Source: Nymphaea colorata (taxonomy: Eukaryota; Streptophyta; Magnoliopsida; Nymphaeales; Nymphaeaceae). From it: a DNA stretch of 64,000 bases. The position numbers and the translations under genes are program-made. A model generated the notes under the pieces. The model was given only the letters and a program-made list of their open reading frames with translations. It ran no database searches and was not told where the DNA came from. The stretch is taken from positions 22,214,131 through 22,278,130 of the forward strand of contig NC_045140.1 in the NCBI RefSeq assembly GCF_008831285.2, written 5' to 3'. Below are positions 25,485 through 35,517 of this stretch, one piece after another (position 1 is the first letter of the stretch; each line of letters starts with the position of its first letter).

Positions 25485-26069
25485 AGACGATTTCTCGAAG
25501 GGAACTTGAAAGATGAGAACGCTGCGATGATAACAAACAAGTGGTTCAAAGAAAAAAATGTTGGCTTGTTTGGTGCCCTAAGGGTTTGGGCATGTTCGTC
25601 GGACACTGGTTCAGGTGACCGCGTTGGTGTTGGCCAGATGGAAATCACATGTTCCGAAGATGGTGTCTGGGCGTCAGGAGCTGAAGGGCCAAGAGAGCCG
25701 CTCGCTGAGACAGATAGGGTGAGACCTGACGTGGAAAAGGATTGTCCAGGAGGGCAAGTGCCCTTAGTGTTGACATGTCTCGAGGAAGGAGCATGTGCAC
25801 GGGTAGGCAACACAGCTTGGAAGTTTGAAACTTAGTGGTCGTCAGATATGTTCCAGATTTTACTAAGAAAAAGTGCAAATAATGAAAGAAAAGTGGGGTG
25901 ATGCTGAGAGATGGACTAGAGGCAAAACACCCGATAAGGCAGCTAGCCACGACGTGACGGGTGCGTCAACCAGACGAACGGATGAAGGCTGAGTTTAAAA
26001 GAAAATCAAGGGAACGGTAGCTGAACTTCTATCGCTCGGGGCAAAGTCACTGAGGTCAGTGACGATTTT
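25485..26069 (+). other. Internal region of the LTR element, no recognisable gag/pol
   Basis: One frame is open from inside the left LTR across the primer-binding site to 25835. Its first internal ATG (25527) would give 102 aa rich in G, E and D with no zinc knuckle, protease or polymerase motif. It resembles no protein I know. It may be a decayed gag leader or chance open frame. Confidence 0.6.
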
Positions 26070-26082
26070 GGCGGTGGGAGAG
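26070..26082 (+). other. Polypurine tract
   Basis: GGCGGTGGGAGAG lies immediately before the right LTR, where plus-strand DNA synthesis is primed in LTR retrotransposons. It is mostly but not wholly purine. Confidence 0.75.
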
Positions 26083-26793
26083 TGTTGCCGGTCGACTGTG
26101 TCTGGCCGGCCAAGCCAGTAAAAGGGAATGCTGCTTGGCCAGCTTAGGCATAGTTGGAAGGCATGTGAGATCAAATCGGTCGCCGAGTCAAGCAGAAAGC
26201 AATGCACTTGGAATGTGCAGCGCGGTGGTGCAGTGACAAGGCGTTTAAATGCATCATGATCAGCAGTCCCTTTGGAAGTACAAGTCCGTCGTTGGGGAAT
26301 CCAGTGGGTTCCCCACGCGTAGTGTTTGGATACACAAGGGGGTGCGCGTGGGGTAGGGGCAATTCCCCCAGTGGGCGCATACGCTGCGTTCCACAACCGC
26401 GTAGAGTCACGCGGGGGTGAGCAAGTGAATGCTCATCGTCGAGTAGGGCGATGGTCGGCCGCCTTATTTAATGACATATAGTCGTCAACTGGCTTCGGCT
26501 GGGGACTTCCTCCCAAGGGAAGTCTACCCCCACCCAGATTTCGTTTGGATGTAGATAGGTACTTGGAAGAATGGTGAAGTTCTGACAGGGCCTCATGGCC
26601 ATGGCTTGCCGATGGTCGACAAAGGGATAAAACCTGGGTGATGGTGTGCCGAGTGCTTTGCACTCCTCGTCTAGTCCACAGTTCCGAATAATGATGAATG
26701 CTTCCGCTAGCTTAAAAGAGGTGTTAGGCTGGCCGAAGGCTTTTGGGAAACGCCTTCGGCGCCGCGCGGGTCGAAGAAACTCGGCCCGTGACA
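26083..26793 (+). repeat. 3' LTR (711 bp)
   Basis: Begins TGTTGCCGG and ends CCCGTGACA. It is 9 bp longer than the left LTR because of one insertion near 26587-26600 (a local GGCC(TCAT)GGCC-like duplication), with 10 scattered substitutions, mostly transitions. Confidence 0.95.
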
Positions 26794-26798
26794 CTGTT

Positions 26799-29542
26799 AA
26801 TCATTTTGTTAATTGTTACTGAAGATCTTTAATTAGATATGCCAAGATCAGCTTAAGGATGTAAACACTTCATGTTCGAGTTGGATCCACTCTTTGTTGA
26901 ATATGCGATGAGATTCAAATTCAAGTTTGAATTCAGATCTTAGCTTTTCTAAGATTGGTCGGAACTTTTTCAGATTTCAGTCCGGCATGACCTCCGATTC
27001 CAAATGCAATCATGAAACTGTATACCGAATTAAAGTCTTTCTACCATTTTCAACCTCAAAACAAATTAAAAATCAACCAAGTATTTATATATATATATAA
27101 ACAAATACGAAGATAAGCGAGTGCGTATTATAGTTTCATAGAGGTACGTGCAGATCTATGGTGAGGGCTGGCCCTGATATTATCAGAGGGCTCGGCTCAT
27201 TTATTTAGGTGCGAGGTGGCCCTGCCCCCTCCTTTTCCGCCTCCTTCTGGCCCACTGCTTTCTCGATATCTACAGTTTCTTTGGAGGCCTAAACGCGCAG
27301 GCGATGAGGGGGCATGGTGGGAGACGTGGAGCTGCCGCTCGCGGCCCCTTCGGCACGCCCTTCAATAGATGAGAAAAAGGGAAAGAAGATAAATGAGAGG
27401 CAGGAATAATATCAGATTGGAAAAGGCACCAAACGCAAATGATGGGGGGAGAAGCAGAGCCTTGCAGGAAAAAGAAAATGCTTTCTCCAACTTCAAGGCA
27501 AAGAAGTTAAAAGAACTTTTTCTTTTCACGAATCCCTATGGGTGAGGGATTGGTAGCTCATAAATATTAAAAGTAGGAGAGGTAGTTGCAAGTAATCAAT
27601 CGGATGTCCTCTTTAACAAAAGCACAGCCGCCACCCATCAATGCTCCCATCGAGCCCCGTCGCCACTGCAACTAGTCTCCTCCTCGCTGTCGTCAGTTTG
27701 GTCGTAATTACTCTTTCATTTTTATTATTTTCATAACTTTTCAATGGTTTTCTTATTTTCTATCGGTCATTTCTGAATTTTTATAACCTTCTTTTCTTTT
27801 CTGTAAGAAGATAATTTCAACTCTTCTGAAAATCCTCTTTGGACTAGTTTTGCATTTCTTTTTGTTACCCCTGTGTGTGGTTTCTGGCTTCATTTCGCGC
27901 ATGTTTATTCCTTTCATTGGCTGTATGCATTTGAATCTGACGGTTTGTCGGCACCCCTTTGTTTTCCCACTGCTGTCGGTCAGGCAGATGCCACATTCAG
28001 TCCTAGACAAGACAACAAACCCTTTGCGAAAGTTGGTTCAAAAAGCTGAACCTGTTTCTTTTTTCCAATGCTAGAATGTCGTAAATGCCCTTAAGCTGGG
28101 AGTGCAGCCATTAGAACATGTTCAGCTCACCATGTTCATGGGAGAGGGAACGTGAAAAGCAAATTGATATATTTGCAGAGCGAATGAATTTGGTGTCCCC
28201 AGGTGATCTTACATAATACATGTTAATATATGAAACAATGCTCCTTTCTTTCAAACGATGGGGAACTAGAATAGGGTTTCTTCAGCATGCTCAAAGCAGA
28301 CGATTGAGAGATATGGACTCCACCTTAGTGATCATAAGGCAAAATTATGAGTCTTTTTGTAACACCCACTATGGCAAAGTGTAGTTTTTTTTTTTTTTTT
28401 ATGAAAGATCCTTAGAAATCTAGGAGAATTTATAAAATTAGTTGTCTTGATTCCCAGCCTTTAAGCATGAATTATACTTGCTAGGGAATAGTTTATGATC
28501 TTCTAAAGTAGGAGTCCATATGCCGAGTTGTTATACTTTTAGTTGTCACAATTGTGGCATTTTACTTAGAACAGTCGTAATGAAGTTGACACTGCCTAGT
28601 CCTTCACTTTACCCTAAGCTGCAGGTTCCCATTTGTGTCCTTCACTCATGGCCTATATGGCTTGGACCTCCACATCCTACACTAAGCAAAGTTAAACCCA
28701 TGAACCAAAAGTCATTTAGAGTCATACCCTTATGCCATTTTGGTTTTCTTGGCTTGTTTTGACGTGAGCAAACCAAGAAAAAGAAAAAAAAAACTCAAGG
28801 GCCTTGTCCGATTAAGCAAGTCCCCCAAGCCTGGCAGATGAGAAGAGCCCCTAACCTGTTGAGTTTGGCATTTGTGTTTGCATCTTTATAACATCAGCTG
28901 AAGGTTCAGCAGCGCAGCCCGACTTGCCAGGCGTATAAAGGAAGCCAATGGGAGAAATCAACAGCAAGTTGTCAGAGGTGGACCAACAAGATGACTTGGC
29001 TCATGAATAAAGCCAAATTGAGTTGCCAATAAAGAAATTCAGACCTCAGAGAAATCGTAAGGTTTCCAAGGAGGATCTTTCCAGATCAGTCATCGAGAGG
29101 CAATTTCAGTGTCTTTATTTGTGACTGCTAAAGAAGTAGATTCCACCATGACTGCAGCCTGCACGGCTGCCCGGCTGCCCGGAGATAATTGGTGCACTGT
29201 TTGCGAAACTGTATCGGAGAGTATTCTATCGCCCCTGGCCGACGTGAAACCGGCCCGATACAGGTTATGTTTGCCACATTTTTTTAACCTTCTAATTCAA
29301 TTTAAAGCAATTTAAACCCATTTTAAAATTCAAAAACCTGAACAATAGCGTCACAAGGGCCGCACCGATGGGCAATTACAACAATGAATTGGTGTCTCAT
29401 TGCGCATAAATAAACAGTTCAGCAGCGATGGTGATTCGAACGAATAAGATTCTCCAGTCAGGACAAGTAGCATACCAAAATTTGGTTTGCCATGGGATGA
29501 AGGCAATCTGTTTGCAAAGCGGAAGTTGCACAGAGAGGAGAC
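26799..29542. other. Intergenic, no gene seen; right end is probable AVT1 3' UTR
   Basis: Short unrecognised open frames only. The part nearest 29542 is expected to be the 3' UTR of the minus-strand AVT1-like gene. A purine/T-rich stretch around 27540-27800 and poly(A/T) runs are seen, but no defined element. Confidence 0.45.
29114..29119 (-). terminator. Candidate poly(A) signal for the AVT1-like gene
   Basis: AATAAA on the minus strand, about 424 nt after the stop codon. The position is plausible but not proven. Confidence 0.3.
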
Positions 29543-32500
29543 TTAATAGCTATTCAGGATCCTGGATACTGATGCATAGGTGCCAACTGCTGCACTAGCT
29601 ATGCCTAGCCCAATGATGATAATGCTCGAAGTGACCTGATTGAAGCAAAAAAAAAAAAAAAGAAAAAAATAAAAAGAAAGAAAACGAAAACAAAGGATGT
29701 GTCAAGCGACTAAAAAAATGTTGCATAATTGATGAGATAGAGGGATGTGGCGCGTGCGTGAGTGAGTGTATGCAGCATTAAATGCTATAGGAAACCTGCA
29801 ACGTTGTAGCTTTCTTCTTTGCTATGTTCAAGAAACAAAGAGGAGGCAAGATGACCGCCTGCCACAACCATATTACCAAATTAAAGATGGCATGACCACC
29901 TTGTAGCAAGAAAAAACAACGGAAGACCCAACACTCAAATATAGAATCATTACCACAAGTATACTGAGAAGAGAGCCGATTAAGGCCATCACAAGACCTG
30001 TGCAACAAGGAAAAGTATTAGTCTAGTTCATGATCGGAAAACTGCTTGAACGATATAAAACATATTTAGTTACTGCGTTGTCTCAGAGCTTGCCAATGCC
30101 AATATATAAAAACTCAGAACCCAAACCTTTATCATGCAACAAAAGAATCAGCTATTTAAGCAGTAGGCCTAAATAATACACAGAATGAAGAAGTTATCGT
30201 TAATGTTGTCTTTATGAGAATAACGTATGCCTTGACATGCACAGCCGCTAACAAGTTCAGAATGTCTAAATGTGAGAATGCAAGCTACAGGTGGAAATTT
30301 TCTTTGCGATGAGAAATATCTATAAATGTTTCAGCCATCTTGCACACGATAGACGTTATTTTTCTAGCATTTGTGGGGGTACCAATTAATGTTCATCCAG
30401 TGGACTTTCACACGCCTTCCTTGCTCCATGCCATCCTAAGAAGCACTTTTTAATATTCAGTTGACAGCCCATGGGTCATAAATTTTTAAGGCTTCTACGA
30501 CTTTCCTCACCTTTCCCTCAAACTGGTAAGAGAAATAATCCTCTACTAGCTGTTCATGGATTACTGGCGCCGCAAGATTTCATACTACTTAACCCATATG
30601 GCATATGCACGCTAAATCCCTTTGCTTTAATTGCACATGCTACAGCATAAATCAACATGTTCATGAAGAACAAGACACATGGCAACTTTTAGAGTAATAA
30701 AGAAGTGCCATGGATTCATTTGGACTTTAACGATACAGTATTAACCATCAAAAGTCAAAACATCTGTTCTACGTACCAAAGAATGGCAAAAGGAATGCGA
30801 CACAAATGGTCGAAATAACAAGCCCTGTCCGTATGAGAATGGAGAACACTAACTCATTTTGAGCTCCACTTGGAAGCAATTCTTCTATACTCCTTGCCAA
30901 GGGATTAAGAAGTAGTGCATATCTGTTTGGTGTCAAGAAATTAACTTATGAAGACAAACAAGCTACGGAGTTTTGTAGTAAAGTTGGGAACAAGAAAGTA
31001 TTCCTATATCTGCACGTTACACTTCCAATCAAAAGGATACTTCGTAAAAGGATTGATCACCTAAGAGGATAACAGACAGAAGAAAGGTGATTTCAGGAGA
31101 ATTTACTAGTCATTAGTTTGCAGCTGTGTAAAGCATTTCTTGAAAACCATGGAGAATGAAATTACAAATGAACTTACCGTTGTCCATATTGCAACTTTTG
31201 AAGAAAAAGCATGCTTTGGCAAGTTCAAAGTTATTTGAGAAAGTGTTCGTTGACCAAACATGAGATATCCCAAGGCTGCAACTGAACCGTATATTGCTGT
31301 GCACAAAAGGAAGCTGAAAAGAATAGCAATTTAGAAGAAATATTACGGGGAGAGCACTAATGGGCAAAAAAGATACCTTTACCCACCAAATAATCAATGC
31401 CTTGTTGAATTTTGTTTTGTCAGACATTGATTGATAGATGTTCGGGAAAACTGTGTGCCCAGAATAGCAAAATCCATGCACCCCAATTGCTAATGGAAGG
31501 CCACTCCAATTAACAAGTGAACCAGTCTGGTGAAATCCTATATGATTGGTGGCGCCAACTAAGAACACTGAAAGGGTTATTAAAATGGTTGCAAGAACAC
31601 CCCCAGCTGCACGGTGCACATGAATTGCATACAAAACAGTAGATAATCAGTAATCACCGAATCGCCAAAAATATTGGATGTCTCCAATGTCTATGTAACA
31701 ATAAAACATGCAACTCCATGATGAAGCCAGTATGTCACCTGAAAGGTATGATATAATTCTAAGGTCTCTTAAGCAAACAGTTGGAAGAACTATAAGACCA
31801 GTTAGGATTCCAAAAAAGTGAGCAGAGTCGGCATGAATCCCACCCCAGTCAAGTGAAGTGCCAGGAAACAGGCTTGTGAGATTGTCTGCCTCCAAAATGA
31901 TAAACTCTACACAGTATGACTGCATTGTAGAGTTAAACAAAAGGACACTGTCAGTATGAACTCACATGATTTTCAATATGAAAATAAGTATTATAATAAT
32001 CAATAGAAAAAGTTTCATGAACTAATGGACACTTACATACAGCTCCAGGTATAAAATGATCTGTGTCAAGAGAAGTACAGTGTTAATAAGAATATCTATG
32101 TATTTGATTCAGGAAAAATTTGTATTTACCAATAAAATTTATAAGCAACACAAAAGTCACTAGAAAATCCACAGAGTGTACTGATGAACAAAGAAAACTA
32201 GAAAGAGTATCATGCTACTTGCAATACGTGCACTGGGAGAAAGACATAAGCCACAGAATATTGAAGAAATGACATTATCTTTATCACAGCTTCATAGATT
32301 CATCTGTTAAGAGACAAGCCAAAAGTAAGAATAGACAATGTACTTTGCCTAATGACTGCTTCACCTTTATTCTTAAAAATTATTAAGTGCATTGATGAGC
32401 AGATAGATCATTGTCTACCAACACAGCCTAAACCTGTTTGTGTTCAAATCATCATCGTTCAAGGGAAACATGGTAGCTGTGTCTTTGCTCAAACATCTCC

Positions 32501-35500
32501 ACCCTCCGGTTCATAAATAACAGAAACTAGACGTGAGAAGAATGTTATGAGAACTTGTACAAGAGATTTCTATTTGTTCAACTCTTTGTGCAACTAATTT
32601 TCACACCCTATTGGCTTGCAAAAGAACTAGTTAAATGCTCCAATCATGCATGCAGATTATGTCTTCTGCTGAAACCTATCCTCTTTTACGTCTAAATGTT
32701 CTTGAATTAATATGGCATACCTCTGAAATTCCTTTTTGATCCCTTAATGGCTGTAAACATGTATGTGAATAAATGTTGGCCTTAAATTTAAGTTATTTAA
32801 TTGAAGAAATTTTAAATGTCAATATGAATTATGTGTAAGGAAAAACATATATATTTCTCCGTAACCAGCACCATGACTAGAAGTTCCAAGACAGCATGAT
32901 CACCAAGCTAATTGGACAGCTGCCCAAAGTCAAGTCGACTTCAAACATCAAAATACAGAATTAAACAGGAAGAACAGGTAAACAGATGTTTTCAAGGTAT
33001 AAGCCCAAGGGCAAATGGCATGACCAGTGACCCCATATTATGCAGTTGTCAGCCAACTGAAAGAAAGGGTAACAGAACCACAGAATGAAGTATCACTAGC
33101 CTGATAAAGAAAGCAGAAAATAGAAAAGAACAAAAAAAACCAAAAAACTCATGTTACTTACAGATATGAAAATACGCCCAAATCTGCCAAAAGCTGCTTC
33201 TCCAATATCTGGATAGCTGAAAATGCCTTCTCTGCTTTCAAAACATTGTTTCATGAGGATGCCTGTATAGCAGCAGACAATCGCAAAAAAAACTAGGACC
33301 AGCAAACTTGCCCATCCAGCTTCTTTTATTGTGAATGGAGTAGAAAGAAGCCCCACACCAGCCAATACATTAACACCTGATTATGAAGAGCCAATTTAAA
33401 AAAAACCCAAAGAGATAAATAAAAGATAGATCTCAATAAAAGATAGATCTCCACATGAGCATCAAGTGCATTTTCAAGTAGCAAGAGAAATCCAAAAAGG
33501 TAATAATATATATCTCTAGGTATATGATTAAGTTTCATACTGCAATTTAATGTAGAGAATAGCAGAAAGATGTCATGATCGTCAGAATAGATATTAGATT
33601 ACCATTAAAAATAGTCTGAGTGAAGCTACAACCACAAATAGCAGGCCGTTCTGAAAACTGCAAATCATGGCAACTTGACTCCTGAAATAGTCTGGATTTG
33701 CTTAGAGTTTTCTCCGATCGTTGTGTCTCAATAATGCTTTCTGATAGCAAGGGCAATTTTGCTTCCAAGTCATTGCAACTCAATGCACTTTCATGGAAAC
33801 TTGAATACCTAATACTGGAAGTACGTTGAAGAAGGCCAAATGTTGGTGATGCAGCAATTGTATAAGAATCCGTTGTTTCCCTGCTTGGAAGGACATAATT
33901 ACATGAACAAATTGATGTAATATAACCTTTGTCTAGTCTAATTAGTGGGGTATGATATATAACTTGAGCCAATATATCCTATAGAAAACGTAGTTAAGTT
34001 CGTTGCTATTAAAACAATAAAAGGCAGCATGCATGGTGTATAGATTAGTAAAAGATACCACATCATGAAGACTATAGACAAGGTCAACAGGCACATATCA
34101 TTCATACTTTTAATTTATTTATTCTCTCTATACAAACACAAATATGTGTCCCTGTCATAATCTTCAAAAAGATGCAGTATCTCAAATATTGCTCATGATT
34201 TCTTTGAACATTCTATTGTTCTCACTGTGCAGCAGGAACTTTTATTCAAAAGAATATCGCTGACCATCATTTTGTGATTCTAGGGGTTGTCTCAGCAAAC
34301 AGATTTTTCACAGAAAATCATGTCACGAAATACAGCACCACCATTCCATCTCTTCACTACTCACTAATCTGGAATGAGACCCCTCAATATTCCAGAAACA
34401 GTAAGGTTAATCAGTTCACTGGATCATGAAAAGATCCCTTACTCTGTCGTCCATATTAATACACGATTCACAATTAAGCAACCAACTATCCAGCAGATAC
34501 TTAACACAATGGGAAAGTACAGCATTATAACGGTTAAAAGAAGCGAACGGATAACACCAATAAACAATTTAATTTAACTCTGCAAAAGATCACATTTAGC
34601 CATGTCTATCAATCTTTTCGACAAAAGGCTGCCGATACAATAGCTGACTTCTGAATCAGATGCCATTTAAACACAAGCAAACTACTATCGCTACAACCGA
34701 CCTACTTACAAAGCGTGGACATATGGACTTACGGACAAGGAGACCATAAAATAAAAAATGCATGCTTCTCCTCCGAAAACCTAGCATAAGTACTTTAACC
34801 ATATATGCTAGGGCAATTTCACAAGTATCGCATTGGGTAACTATGTTCTCAGAAATTGGTCGTCCATAAAGAAAAGAGACCACATCCGCCGTGATCCCGC
34901 ACTCCTAGATGCAGGGAGTGGGTCATTCAAGCCCATCGTAGTGGGTCATTCAAGCCCATCGTAGCCTTCGGTCGTTAGAAGTGGTTCCAGGACGCGATCA
35001 TCTATAAATTCCCCAGAAAAGAATTTCAAAAGCCACGAAGGAAGAAAAAAGAGAGCAAAAAATATTGTTCCTATATACTTCAATGAGCAAGTGAAACGAG
35101 TTGTCCAAAACAACGAACTAAAACGACCCATTTAGCCTCTTCAGGTTCGAATTTAACTTCCCAAATCATCACCAGATCCGTTCCAGCAACGTAAACGAAG
35201 TAAAATAAATCTCCGTCCAGTTTTTTTGCCTTCGATTCATAGAAGAACCATGACGGCTGCAAATCAAAAGCAGCATGAGCAAATCCGAAAAGAAGGAAGA
35301 AAAGAAAAGGAACTCAGAAGCAGCACCTGTAACTGCGCGGCCACTGACTCGAGGTGAAAACAGAGGAAGAGCATGAGTTCTCATTCTTCCCCCAACCATT
35401 CTCCTCACAATCGTCTCTCCCATTTTCCATCTCACCATCGGTGTCCTGCGGCGAGCTCTTCTCGCTGCGCGCGTCCTCGTCTTCCTCCAGGAACATCTCG

Positions 35501-35517
35501 CGGTCCGCGCCTTCCAT
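29543..35517 (-). CDS. AVT1: AVT1-type vacuolar amino acid transporter, complete, 12 coding exons
   Basis: Exons in coding order: 35517-35327, 33880-33603, 33376-33162, 32060-32037, 31919-31739, 31606-31387, 31313-31178, 31060-31041, 30922-30777, 29997-29954, 29858-29796, 29635-29543. All have GT-AG borders and join in phase to 1611 nt (536 aa), matching the ~540-550 aa size of plant AVT1 proteins. Residues 1 to ~145 are an acidic, serine-rich cytosolic tail (QWPRSYR is a family signature). The rest is the AAAP/Aa_trans transporter domain, with family signatures [59 protein letters not shown] and [12 protein letters not shown]. Family members carry neutral amino acids across the tonoplast by proton exchange; substrate is not readable here. 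The start is the first in-frame ATG of exon 1. Exons 4 (24 nt) and 8 (20 nt) are micro-exons. Confidence 0.93.
31041..31060 (-). other. 20-nt micro-exon (exon 8) of the AVT1-like gene
   Basis: GTGATCAATCCTTTTACGAA lies between an AG at 31062-31061 and a GT at 31040-31039. It encodes VINPFTK with the last codon completed by the next exon. This restores the conserved V(V/I)xPFTKYALLxNP segment. Because 20 is not a multiple of three, skipping it would shift the frame. Confidence 0.9.
32037..32060 (-). other. 24-nt micro-exon (exon 4) of the AVT1-like gene
   Basis: Encodes IILYLELY between a CAG acceptor and GTAAGT donor. It bridges exon 3 (ending GRIFIS) and exon 5 (starting SYCVEF), restoring the family segment (L/I)LYxELYSYCVEF. 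Skipping would delete eight residues of a membrane segment in frame. Confidence 0.9.
33881..35326 (-). other. Intron 1 of the AVT1-like gene (1.4 kb)
   Basis: The donor is CAG|GTGCTG at 35326 and the acceptor is AAGCAG ending at 33881. No nested gene was seen. It contains a perfect 23-bp tandem duplication (34918-34963). Confidence 0.8.
34918..34963. repeat. 23-bp perfect tandem duplication
   Basis: The unit GTGGGTCATTCAAGCCCATC plus GTA occurs twice without a mismatch, inside AVT1 intron 1. Confidence 0.9.

Larger units (their letters stand above)
24769..26793 (+). mobile_element. Intact compact non-autonomous LTR retrotransposon (TRIM-like), 2025 bp
   Basis: Two direct LTRs (24769-25470 and 26083-26793) start TG and end CA and flank a 612-bp interior. 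The element is bounded on both sides by the 5-bp target duplication CTGTT (24764-24768 and 26794-26798). A 12-nt primer-binding site matching the usual plant initiator-Met tRNA 3' end lies 2 nt after the left LTR, and a purine tract abuts the right LTR. The interior has no recognisable gag, protease, reverse transcriptase or integrase, so movement would need proteins supplied in trans. By my alignment the LTRs differ at 10 positions plus one 9-bp indel, about 1.4 percent substitution, indicating a recent insertion. It is longer than typical TRIMs and far shorter than typical LARDs, so the class label is approximate. It is GC-rich against AT-rich flanks. Confidence 0.93.

Noticed and set aside
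31106..31634. Reading the AVT1 exons 6 and 7 as continuous long open frames (173 and 66 codons)
   Set aside because: The frames run into introns. Family alignment and GT-AG borders show exons ending at 31387 and 31178, with the missing residues supplied by later exons.
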